Assembly (NCBI GenBank): GCA_003697085.1
Contig: RFFU01000130.1
Location: 1-15,899, forward strand
Direction: 5' to 3'
From: Candidatus Hydrogenedentota bacterium
GTDB taxonomy: Bacteria; UBA8481; J006
Length of the DNA stretch: 15,899 nt
Position 1 is the first letter of the stretch. Every line of letters starts with the position of its first letter. The notes under the pieces were generated by a model, which saw nothing but the letters and a program-made list of their open reading frames with translations, had not been told where the DNA came from and made no database searches. This document shows positions 9,001 through 14,497 of the stretch, one piece after another. Both the position numbers and the translations under genes were made by a program.

Positions 9001-9485
9001 GCGGCTTTTTCGCGAAGGATATCCTCCAGAACCTCGTCAGCGAGGCGCCGGGCCGAGGAGGATTTCCGTCGGGAAGCCCGCGAGCGTTCGGCGGAGGCGT
9101 TCCTCGCCAAGGACTCGATCTCCTTCAACCGTCTCTTCGCGAAACGAACCATCTCGGAATTCCCGTACTCTTTGACGAGGCGTTGGTAAGCACGGCGGGC
9201 CGCGTCGTACTGCTTCAATCGCTCGTAGGACAATCCGAGATAATACGCTGCTACGGCCGCTTCGGGAGCCGAGGGGAATGACGCTAGCACCTTCCCGAAG
9301 AGCCGCGCCGCTTCGGTGTATTCGCGCCGATCGAAGGTTCTTCTCGCCTCCTTCAACTGCTCTCCGGGCCCCGCCGCAGCCGCCGCAAGCACGATGCAAA
9401 AGATCAAACTAAAAACGATCGGACTTCGCCCCCGCATCCCCCGCTCCGGCATCCTCTTCACCGATGTTTCCGCCGTCTCTTCCAT
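6006..9485 (-). CDS. Exported protein with TPR domains at both ends and a very long low-complexity centre
   Basis: A 1159-residue protein counted from the first Met. The hydrophobic segment at about residues 21-38, ending AAAAAG, is a likely signal peptide. Residues about 40-125 form two or three TPRs of the kind found in YbgF/BamD-like envelope proteins, with KVLASFPSAPEAA and YYLGLSYERLKQYDAA. Residues about 130-985 are rich in E, K, P, A, R and S with no predicted fold. Residues about 995-1150 are again TPRs, with GNLSGAVREYQEALAIDPRD. Three short hydrophobic motifs stand out in the disordered part: FILLPVAEE (about 400), FELVSVSEA (about 445) and FRLVPAEEV (about 652). The start is uncertain: Met1 would overlap the previous gene by 28 nt, while Met12 (9452) and Met17 (9437, with GGAG six bases upstream) do not overlap. 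It may be a long flexible linker joining two TPR-bound partners across the envelope. Confidence 0.82.
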   Translation of the reverse strand: MEETAETSVKRMPERGMRGRSPIVFSLIFCIVLAAAAAGPGEQLKEARRTFDRREYTEAARLFGKVLASFPSAPEAAVAAYYLGLSYERLKQYDAARRAYQRLVKEYGNSEMVRFAKRRLKEIESLARNASAERSRASRRKSSSARRLADEVLEDILREKAASSSKKRKVAKKPPEHRRTFPKVPESPVGRKTPVAGEGAEFPLRFLPHKERGTAKEVSNRFPISKAGRSVKKTAEQTAVVYPEKHLPVPRREAKTLPSPVSVVPTALMPSVTPRAQETPATGRAKGGGRESPPVVEVSSKEAPAPVPPVTRRVAVSTISVEMGEPREARREAPERESEAVSAGKNRGRERRKAEAEEKKEEKKPAPIAPAGPTRKPGPATKESRAVPAASRARPVPPEEFILLPVAEEEALEPAGTLPARGVEPEEKREARAAAVKAPEESERPFELVSVSEAVSHRETGGEKKEISEEKRGIEKPAVSPRIGKEESETTAKAISVPPPPPKPVLKKVPSPEAVLGLGVNGPEEFRPAPKPATSKEKEEARKILSEFRLDISSKPLPVMSTAVWKYFEREEEKAKPKKHEETAKSAAHRKEKGVTGGKKGKEEPKSRPANASAEKLRGEETTVKSVSHRRQVKKAGKKEKPAKRGKAEESVVLFRLVPAEEVLKEKAGEPAEKEVAVEKSVQAKAEQRKERKELEMGGQKEGAELREENVEKEVKTAETEEKSEEAAGAVSRGRKARKEQSGAAQAGPEEEKSRGPAVPGTLEMSEPVAPVVPEVLAEEVPGLGSAQPVVAPVTPVSVPIESIPEAAPSSRGGTGEIATGKRVAVAGGEGDEMAGVTSSGTGELLVIPDVVGAVEAEEAEVIPEVEPVLPTAVSAPVPAVPAATIPAAQARGTAAPGVGEERAAVTKEESRAASEAVSEERGRGGLSKAEEEEPVSRGPRTVKRTVPEPAYTVSVEPLRTRLRKAAQEYGPLNRLKGSGGSAGATGVEAERREDERIHIERALALRGAGNLSGAVREYQEALAIDPRDPVARNNLADLYLEMGRSAEEAIALVKDLGKEEPRFNGAIYATLARAYYEAGDLKEAEKAISAALEIKVTAERLYQRGKIFAARKIFPRARADFDQALSITEDEALAEAIRRDREKIREALTVQEGQKRNR
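9444..9447 (-). promoter_or_regulatory. Candidate ribosome-binding site for an internal start (Met17) of the long TPR/disordered gene
   Basis: GGAG lies six bases before the ATG at 9435-9437. Starting there gives an N-terminus MRGRSPIVFSLIFC, a compact signal peptide with two Arg before the hydrophobic core. The Met1 start at 9485 has GAGGA only two or three bases upstream and would overlap the preceding gene. I favour Met12 or Met17 over Met1, but sequence alone does not decide. Confidence 0.45.
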
Positions 9486-9913
9486 TTCCTCGAATCCTTG
9501 TTCAAGAACATCGTCGCCTTGTATTTCGGAAGAAGAAGCGTTCCGTGATCTTCCATTACAAGCACATATTCATAGAGTTTTTTTCTATGCGTGCGGGCTT
9601 GAGGGGAAGGTGAAAAAACCACGGAGAACTTCTGCGTCCGCGAATCCGGCTTGTCGAAAAGATGCACCTCGTTGATGCGCTTCATCTGGTAATTCGGAGC
9701 GATACCCTCTTTCGGCATCTCAAATACGTCATCGGCCAACGGGGGATAGTAATGAAAATTCGAGCCGAGGATGCCATTGTCCACGCCGAGTCGGACTTCC
9801 TCCACGAACTTCCGCGCCTCCTTTTGGGGAAGATAATCCACGGCCACCTTCATCCAGCCGAAGACCCCCAGGGCCACAACCGCCAAAATGAAGAGTATGT
9901 CCTTGAGACTCAT
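9458..9913 (-). CDS. Small single-pass membrane-anchored protein of unknown function
   Basis: A 151-residue protein. Residues about 5-25 (ILFILAVVALGVFGW plus neighbours) form one transmembrane segment with a short N-terminal tail, so the rest (about 30-151) is probably periplasmic. That part is mixed polar sequence with ANYQMKRINEV-like strands in its middle and ends in the very basic KWKRRRKHR. It lacks the GFTLIE-type prepilin signature, so it is not an obvious type IV pilin. The start is firm: GAGGAG lies just before ATG, and ATG overlaps the previous stop as ATGA. Its last codons lie against or within the start region of the next gene. I do not recognise the family. Its place between an outer-membrane TPR protein and a large TPR protein suggests an inner-membrane component or chaperone of the same system. 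Confidence 0.75.
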   Translation of the reverse strand: MSLKDILFILAVVALGVFGWMKVAVDYLPQKEARKFVEEVRLGVDNGILGSNFHYYPPLADDVFEMPKEGIAPNYQMKRINEVHLFDKPDSRTQKFSVVFSPSPQARTHRKKLYEYVLVMEDHGTLLLPKYKATMFLNKDSRKWKRRRKHR

Positions 9914-11220
9914 TTCTCCTCGATCTCTCCCAAAAGCATCAGATTCTTCTTCGCCCGTTCATGATTCGGGTCGAGTTTCACGGCCTGTGCGAAGGCCCGG
10001 CGCGCTTCCCATAAATCGCCGTGCTTGTAATACACCAGACCCATATTGAAAAATATATCGGCATTGGTTGGGTCTAGGGTTGAGGCTTTTTCGTAGGCTT
10101 TCAGAGCCTGTTGTGTTTTTCCAACGTTGAAATAGGCGTTGCCGAGGTTGTTCCAGGCCGAAACGATACTTGAATCGCGGGACAGAGCCTGCCGGTAGAG
10201 CCGAATCGCTTCGCTGTAATCTCCGACCCGCATCGCGTCCTCCGCCCGCGCCACATCGGCTTCGGGAGGAGGAGCCGGCGGGCGGGCCCACTGAGCCCGC
10301 CCGTAACGCGTCGCCACTCCGGCATCCCGGCCGAATTCCTTTTTCAAACCTAAACGAAATTGCCAACTCGGGCTCGAACTGTTCAGCCCCGCTCCGCCGC
10401 TGATGTAATATTCCAACGTCGGCGTCACCTCCCCGGCAAGCCCTCCCTCCACCACAATGTCATTCTTTACGCCGGGAATCTCTTGCCCCCCTGAAACGGC
10501 ACTGATCGTGCCCCGAAGTTTCCTCAGGAGCCGATATTCGAACGCCGCTCCCCATTTGAATACGTCCGGGCGGTTCCCGGAAAAAAAAGTGTACCCCAGA
10601 TTCATATGGCCGACGCCGCGGGGGCCGAAACGCCTCGAAAGAGAATAATTGATGCCCACGGAGAGAGCCCCGCTGGCCACGACATCGTTCGGCCCGTTCC
10701 CTATGATCAACTCCGTTGCACTCGCCGGGGTTCCTCCGACATTCTCCGACATTTGATACTTGATTGAACCCTTCACGTCCGAAAGACCACTCCCGTCGTA
10801 ACGAACGTCGTCGGAACGTTGGATCGCAAACGGTACCTCCAAACCGAACTCCAATCGGTCTTTCCAGCCGTAACGAATCGAGGTGGGAACCTTTCGAAGG
10901 TCGATCTTCGTGCCGTTGAGCGGATAGCCGCCGCCGAGTTCCGCTCCCAACCCGACCTCCCAGACCCCGCGCCAGAGAACGGAGGCATCATCGACAGTGG
11001 CGACTCCGTAGCCGATCCGCGCCGAGACGGGATTCGAAAGGGAAAGGAGCAGCAGGAACGCCGGAAATTGGAAGGAAAAACGGAATCTTCTCGAGAGGGG
11101 CCGGCGTCGAAAATTGACCGTTCCAGCACCGCTTTGGCCGGTATCTCGAATGCCGATATTTCGGCGTCGGCCGCAACTCCCCCACTTTGTCATCTCCGTT
11201 CGCCTCATCGTCTCCATCAT
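9910..11220 (-). CDS. Outer-membrane beta-barrel protein with C-terminal TPR domain
   Basis: A 436-residue protein, first gene of the six-gene operon. The N-terminal region is long and Arg-rich; a hydrophobic stretch (about 51-62) ends at VSA|RI near residue 67, a likely signal peptidase site. Residues about 68-300 alternate polar and hydrophobic residues in beta-strand fashion, with WKDRLEFGLEVPFAIQ and GLSDVKGSIKYQM. This resembles outer-membrane transporter families such as the MetA-pathway phenol-degradation family (PF13557); that assignment is from memory. Residues about 320-425 are three clear TPRs, with AWNNLGNAYFNVGKTQQALKA as one (quoted in part). The barrel presumably leaves the TPR domain in the periplasm as a docking site. 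GGGGGAG lies just before two consecutive ATG codons. The next gene overlaps by ATGA. The extended N-region before the signal peptide is unusual and a later start cannot be excluded. Confidence 0.8.
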   Translation of the reverse strand: MMETMRRTEMTKWGSCGRRRNIGIRDTGQSGAGTVNFRRRPLSRRFRFSFQFPAFLLLLSLSNPVSARIGYGVATVDDASVLWRGVWEVGLGAELGGGYPLNGTKIDLRKVPTSIRYGWKDRLEFGLEVPFAIQRSDDVRYDGSGLSDVKGSIKYQMSENVGGTPASATELIIGNGPNDVVASGALSVGINYSLSRRFGPRGVGHMNLGYTFFSGNRPDVFKWGAAFEYRLLRKLRGTISAVSGGQEIPGVKNDIVVEGGLAGEVTPTLEYYISGGAGLNSSSPSWQFRLGLKKEFGRDAGVATRYGRAQWARPPAPPPEADVARAEDAMRVGDYSEAIRLYRQALSRDSSIVSAWNNLGNAYFNVGKTQQALKAYEKASTLDPTNADIFFNMGLVYYKHGDLWEARRAFAQAVKLDPNHERAKKNLMLLGEIEEK

Positions 11221-11282
11221 ACTCCCCCTCGACCGGCCCTGACAACAGAATCAAGGCACGCGGTGCGGTTTTGTCGGCAGCG

Positions 11283-11361
11283 CTGGACAGCCGCAGTCGC
11301 CTTGGAACGGCTTCGCGAGCCGTTGGAGACGTCCAGGAATGGACCTTGAGGCGTACGCCTC
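11283..11361. repeat. Nested inverted repeats in the leader of the six-gene operon
   Basis: CTGGAC (11283-11288) pairs with GTCCAG (11331-11336). Inside it AACGGCT (11306-11312) pairs with AGCCGTT (11318-11324) around TCGCG. Just outside lies the perfect 14-bp palindrome GAGGCGTACGCCTC (11348-11361). In minus-strand RNA this would give two adjacent stems about 60-140 nt upstream of the first start codon. It may be an interspersed repeat, a leader structure or an operator; the sequence does not decide. Confidence 0.5.
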
Positions 11362-11413
11362 GGCGGGGTAGGGCGGACGAGGGCACCCGCCCCTCAATTG
11401 CTGGTCCACGATG

Positions 11414-11439
11414 GGAGGTCCCGCCGTCCTCGCCGGGAC
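11414..11439 (-). repeat. GTCCCGG-type palindromic element, copy downstream of argB
   Basis: On the minus strand this is a 26-bp element beginning GTCCCGGCG and ending CGGGACCTCC, with CCCG/CGGG arms that can pair. A copy with 22 of 26 identical positions lies on the plus strand at 12931-12956. The two copies are in opposite orientation and bracket argB. Similarity extends weakly a few bases beyond each end (GTGCTC against CACGCTT; CCCATC against CATC). Confidence 0.65.
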
Positions 11440-11709
11440 GAGCACAGACGAGAACGCGCCGTAGTTCCTATCTCCCCCCCTACCCCTGATTTCGCCCCCG
11501 TCCTTGATCCTTCTCCTTTTTTGCCCTTGCCCCTGCCCTTGCCCTCCCTGTTACGCTGGCCGGGTGGACCACCTACGAAATAAATCGCACCCAAGGCAAG
11601 AGGGAACCTATCAATAAACCGGTATTCTGCACCAATCTTGTCCCCGGAACACCGTTCTCCCTCTCCGCAGGTCGGAGACCCCGCGCTCCATGGCCCTCCT
11701 AGCAAGAAC

Positions 11710-11724
11710 AAGCACGACGTGCTT
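11710..11724. repeat. Small hairpin AAGCAC-GAC-GTGCTT downstream of argB
   Basis: AAGCAC and GTGCTT are perfect complements around a 3-nt loop, about 58 nt past the argB stop codon in the direction of transcription. On the minus strand it is followed by GTTCTTGCTAGG, without a real T-run. It is therefore a poor candidate for a rho-independent terminator, though it could mark the end of the argB transcript. Confidence 0.4.
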
Positions 11725-11781
11725 CGCCTCGCTCTCCGAAACGTTGCCTCAAAAAATCTTACCCCTCGGTTCGAAAATAGC

Positions 11782-12666
11782 CTACCGCCGGATCATCGTT
11801 CCGACACCTTCCGAGGTGAAGAGTTCGAGCAACAAGGCGTGAGGGACGCGGCCGTCGATGATGTGAACGCTCTTCACTCCCCCCTCGAGCGCATGCCGGG
11901 CCGACTCCATCTTCGGAATCATTCCCTTCGAGATGATCCCGCGCCTCGTCATGCCCTCGATCTCCTCGACCCGAATCTCCGAAATGAGTGTTTCGGGATT
12001 TCCCACCTCCGCCAGAACACCTACCTGATCCGTCAGAAAAATCATCTTCTCGGCCTTCAGACTGGCGGCAATGTGCCCCGCGACGGCGTCGCCGTTGATA
12101 TTGAGCATCTCGCCGGAAGGGCCCATTCCGGTCGGAGCAACCACCGGAATGTAGTGCTTCTCGATGAGATCCGCCAGAATCTCCGGATTGATCTTCCTCG
12201 GCTGCCCCACTTGTCCAAGATCAACATTTTCTCCGTTGACGGCAACGGGCTTCGCCCGTCGCGCCCAAACGAGATTTCCGTCCCGCCCCGAAAGCCCTAT
12301 GGCCCTTCCCCCAGCCAGGTTGATTTCAGCAACCAACCCCTTGTTGATCTTGCCCACCAGGACCATCTCGGCAACCTCGGCCGTCTCTTCGTCTGTCACC
12401 CGCAAGCCCTCGACGAACTTCGTCTCCTTCCCGAGACGCCCCAGCATCTCCGAGATCTCGGGGCCCCCGCCGTGAATCAACACCGTTCGGATTCCGACGG
12501 CTTCCATCAACACGAGATCCTCACAGACGTTGCGCCGCAATCCGGCATCGACTTGAGCACTCCCCCCGTACTTGATCACCACGGTCTTCCCAGCGAAATG
12601 CTTGAAGTAAGGCAAGGCCTCGATGATCGCGTCCGCCGCTTGCTCCGCCTTCGACGTTCTCTTCAT
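11782..12666 (-). CDS. argB: Acetylglutamate kinase (arginine biosynthesis)
   Basis: A 294-residue protein matching the amino-acid kinase fold of ArgB, which phosphorylates N-acetyl-L-glutamate with ATP in the second step of cytoplasmic arginine synthesis. Visible signatures are VVIKYGGSA (ATP-site Lys at residue 32), IHGGGPEI (64-71), FVEGLRVTD (substrate Arg at about 89), NGDAVAGH, FLTDQVGVL and GMIPKMESA, ending with IIDGRVPHALLLELF. The length is typical. The extra N-terminal helix ending ALPYFKHF is the kind present in hexameric, arginine-inhibited ArgB proteins, so feedback inhibition is likely. GGAGGAGGA precedes ATG with suitable spacing. No other arginine gene is in the window. It is flanked on both sides by long repeat-rich gene-free DNA, so it is probably transcribed alone or as the tail of an unrelated unit. 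Confidence 0.97.
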   Translation of the reverse strand: MKRTSKAEQAADAIIEALPYFKHFAGKTVVIKYGGSAQVDAGLRRNVCEDLVLMEAVGIRTVLIHGGGPEISEMLGRLGKETKFVEGLRVTDEETAEVAEMVLVGKINKGLVAEINLAGGRAIGLSGRDGNLVWARRAKPVAVNGENVDLGQVGQPRKINPEILADLIEKHYIPVVAPTGMGPSGEMLNINGDAVAGHIAASLKAEKMIFLTDQVGVLAEVGNPETLISEIRVEEIEGMTRRGIISKGMIPKMESARHALEGGVKSVHIIDGRVPHALLLELFTSEGVGTMIRR

Positions 12667-12743
12667 TCCTCCTCCACCTCGCGTGTGTCAACACCGCCTC
12701 GAAATCCTCGGAAATCCATGCCTTCTTCCGAACGAGTCGATTC

Positions 12744-12830
12744 TACGGAAGAAAGAAGGGAAAGGCAAAAGGCAAAAGGCAAAAGGAAAAAGGAAAAGGG
12801 AAAAGGGAGGAGCGAAGAGGGAAGAGGAAA
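12744..12830 (+). repeat. Polypurine tract with three tandem GGCAAAA units
   Basis: GGCAAAA occurs three times in tandem at 12764-12784, followed by GGAAAAA, GGAAAAG and GGGAAAAG units, and preceded by ACGGAAGAAAGAAGGG. The tract is almost purely A and G on the plus strand. It contains the same modules, in the same order, as the composite repeats at 376-436 and 13147-13272, but in the opposite orientation. It lies about 80-165 nt upstream of the argB start codon. Confidence 0.7.
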
Positions 12831-12930
12831 TCGGAGCGGGGGTTCTCAACCTGCCGAGGCGACAGAAGCGATGGAGGGAGTGGCGTCCTTGTCCGCCCAT
12901 GTGCCTTCCGCCCGCGTTCCGCCCACGCTT

Positions 12931-12956
12931 GTCCCGGCGCGGGCACCGGGACCTCC
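12931..12956 (+). repeat. GTCCCGG-type palindromic element, copy upstream of argB
   Basis: GTCCCGG (12931-12937) and CCGGGAC (12946-12952) are perfect 7-bp inverted arms around an 8-nt GC-rich loop, followed by CTCC. It is 22/26 identical to the minus-strand copy at 11414-11439. Immediately beyond, ACCTCCAT (12951-12958) pairs with ATGGAGGT (12972-12979), so two overlapping stems are possible. Confidence 0.65.
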
Positions 12957-13000
12957 ATCAGCCGATCCGTAATGGAGGTGCGGAATCCACGAGATTCTTT

Positions 13001-13090
13001 TCGTTTTATCCATGTCTTCCGTATGCTCCGTGGTTGTCGCCGTCTATCGTTTTCCGTTTACCGTTCTTCGTTTTTCATTTTCCATGGTTG
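13001..13090 (-). repeat. Degenerate ACGGAAGAC / AAAACG repeat zone
   Basis: Read on the minus strand, it contains CGAAGAACGGTAAACGG, AAAACGATAGACGG and CCACGGAGCATACGGAAGAC. These are diverged relatives of the CCACGGAATACACGGAAGAC units found nearer the FecR-domain gene, in the same orientation. It appears to be an older part of the same repeat family. Confidence 0.5.
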
Positions 13091-13146
13091 AACGGCATGG
13101 TTGAAACCGTCAACGGAAAGGAGTGAACAGTGAATGTTGGACAAGA

Positions 13147-13272
13147 ATTTCTTTTTTTTCCTTTTGCCTTTCTCATTTTCCGTGTCTTCCGTCTATTCCG
13201 TGGTTTTATTCCCTTCCGTGTCTTCCGTGTATTCCGTGGTTCCTTTCCCTTCCACGTATTCCGTGTGTTCTG
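13147..13272 (-). repeat. Tandem composite ACGGAATACACGGAAGAC / GGCAAAAGG repeat behind the FecR-domain gene
   Basis: On the minus strand, directly after the TAG stop, come a diverged ACACGGAATACGTGGAAGG, then CCACGGAATACACGGAAGAC and CCACGGAATAGACGGAAGAC, each followed by GGAA-type spacers, and finally AAAGGCAAAAGGAAAA. That is about two and a half ACGGAA units followed by the purine module, the same order as at 376-436. Both copies begin within a few bases of a stop codon. Confidence 0.7.
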
Positions 13273-14463
13273 CTATTCGCAGATGCCTTTCACTCCAATA
13301 CCGATCTGAACCTGAAACTCGGCCGCAACAACCGGTTGGACGAGAACATCTTGAACCCTCTGTAACTCCACGTTGTTTTCCGCCATAATCCCCGGCTGTT
13401 GCACCAGCGGCGCTTCTCCACCGGGCGTCAAATCCCCCCCCCCTTCCAGGGTTTGCTCGCTGAGAATCGTGATTTCTCCGGCTCCGGCTCCTTCTCCCCC
13501 CGCTCCTTCACCGCCTTCACCTCCCCCTTCGGCTCCTTCGCCACCGGTCAGAACTCCCTCTCCTCCCCCTTCACCGCCGCCGGTTCCTTCGCCTTCTCCG
13601 CCCCCACCGCCTTCCGCCGTGGCTCCGCCGCCCTCGCCGCCGGCATTTCCCGCCGTTGCTTGGTTCGGACCTCGGCCTCGATTTCCTCTCCCCGTGTTCC
13701 CAAAACCCCGCCCTCGATTCCCGGCTCCGCGATGCCCTCGTCCCTGTACCATTGCTTCCATACGAAACGTCTGCCCCGCGTTCACCAACGTCGCGGCCGC
13801 CGGACCCGTCGGGTCGACCGATACCTGCCCCTCCAACACCGTGCACTCGAACCGCATCAACGCTCCCCCCGCCGGAAACTGCCCCAGCGTCACCGGCTCC
13901 TTCGCCGCGGACGTTCCTCCTCCGCCGACGCCCCCTTCTTTCTCCACCAACCGCACGCTGAAAACCGTCCCCCGCACGCCCGCCACCGCGACCGGCGTGT
14001 TGACCTTGTAATCCGAATTTCGTCCCATGCCTTTCAGGATCGAGACCGCCTCGCCTTTCTCCAACTTCATGCTGTATCGATAATCCGTCTTCTTCGTCGA
14101 GAAGATCCCGATCTTCGCGCCGGGACGCGTGATCTTCTCCGCACGCTCGATCTCGAACTCTGTCTCCGGCGCCAGGCTCACAACGTTCTTTTCCGATAAT
14201 CGCAAAACAACCCGGGAACGCTTTCCTGTCCTGATCACGGTTCCCGGCCGCAAACGTTCCCGCTCGTGAAGTATCCGAAACGTCTCTTCTCCGGGGGGCT
14301 TCACGCTCACGTCTCCGTCGGCGCGCAGAACCGTCGCTAATTGAACCCTCTCCTTCGCCCGCACCGCGGTAGGAGGCATCAGTGCCAGAAGGACGGCTAC
14401 GATCGTGAAGAGACTCACTCCTCTCCTCAGCCCGCTCCTATTCACCTTCACCCTCATCTTCAT
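13273..14463 (-). CDS. Exported FecR-domain protein with Gly/Glu-rich C-terminal region
   Basis: A 396-residue protein. Residues 1-36 form a signal peptide (core about 16-29, cleavage VRA|KE). Residues about 40-170 match a FecR domain: VLRADGDVSVKPP, the central LRPGTVIRTGKRSRVVLRLS, and the hallmark VNTPVAVAGVRGTVFSV (154-170). In this family the domain is a periplasmic beta-rich module, either sensing signals for anti-sigma control or simply acting as an exported binding domain. No sigma factor is in the window and no cytoplasmic anti-sigma segment is visible, so the second type is more likely. Residues about 240-335 are dominated by Gly, Glu and Ala. The last 60 residues are more ordered, ending VKGICE. 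GGAGG precedes ATG, and the gene lies 34 nt after the porin-like gene, so the two are probably co-transcribed. Partner and ligand are unknown. Confidence 0.85.
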   Translation of the reverse strand: MKMRVKVNRSGLRRGVSLFTIVAVLLALMPPTAVRAKERVQLATVLRADGDVSVKPPGEETFRILHERERLRPGTVIRTGKRSRVVLRLSEKNVVSLAPETEFEIERAEKITRPGAKIGIFSTKKTDYRYSMKLEKGEAVSILKGMGRNSDYKVNTPVAVAGVRGTVFSVRLVEKEGGVGGGGTSAAKEPVTLGQFPAGGALMRFECTVLEGQVSVDPTGPAAATLVNAGQTFRMEAMVQGRGHRGAGNRGRGFGNTGRGNRGRGPNQATAGNAGGEGGGATAEGGGGGEGEGTGGGEGGGEGVLTGGEGAEGGGEGGEGAGGEGAGAGEITILSEQTLEGGGDLTPGGEAPLVQQPGIMAENNVELQRVQDVLVQPVVAAEFQVQIGIGVKGICE

Positions 14464-14497
14464 CGCCTCCTCCCTCCTTTTGACCTCCGCGCAAACC

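Larger units (their letters stand above)
11221..11781. other. Gene-free stretch between argB and the six-gene operon
   Basis: No convincing gene was found. It would be the 5' leader and promoter region for the operon starting at 11220. It contains an inverted repeat at 11306-11324, the palindrome GAGGCGTACGCCTC at 11348-11361, a 26-bp element at 11414-11439 also found beyond the other side of argB, a pyrimidine-rich CCCTTGCCC tract at about 11510-11550, a less GC-rich part at about 11575-11640 and a small hairpin at 11710-11724. No clear -35/-10 pair could be chosen. Confidence 0.65.
12667..13272. other. Gene-free, repeat-rich stretch upstream of argB
   Basis: No convincing gene was found; the open frames on the plus strand are repeat-encoded and low in complexity. 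From argB outward it holds a polypurine GGCAAAA tract (12744-12830), GACAGAAGCGATGGAGGG-type sequence (about 12860-12880), the GTCCCGG element (12931-12956), an ACCTCCAT/ATGGAGGT inverted repeat (12951-12979), a degenerate ACGGAA repeat zone (13001-13090), two CATGGTTGAA direct repeats (13083-13105) and the composite repeat behind the FecR-domain gene. No clear argB promoter could be chosen. Confidence 0.65.

Noticed and set aside
8115-9281. 388-residue plus-strand open frame opposite the long TPR/disordered gene
   Set aside because: The composition is extreme in Arg, Phe and Leu with no motif. The opposite strand has a signal peptide and TPRs at both ends.
11394-11711. 105-residue minus-strand open frame between argB and the operon
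   Set aside because: Although AEYRFIDRFPLALGAIYFVG looks barrel-like for a short stretch, the rest is a Gly/Lys-rich low-complexity read of a repeat, with no ribosome-binding site. A decayed gene fragment cannot be excluded but is not supported.
11638-12972. 444-residue plus-strand open frame antisense to argB
   Set aside because: It is the complement of a clear ArgB protein. Its sequence is rich in H, R, P and S, as antisense frames of GC-rich genes are, and it runs on into polypurine repeat.
13147-13272. Possible CRISPR array from the spaced ACGGAA units
   Set aside because: Units are short, vary in sequence and have no regular unique spacers, and no cas gene is nearby.
13123-13388. Short plus-strand open frames with repeated VYSVV- or CLPCIPW-type sequence
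   Set aside because: They translate the ACGGAA repeat backwards. The periodic peptide comes from the DNA repeat, not from a protein family.
13373-14011. Pro-rich plus-strand open frame opposite the FecR-domain gene
   Set aside because: The Pro/Ser runs are the complement of Gly/Glu-rich codons. The minus strand carries a signal peptide and a FecR motif.
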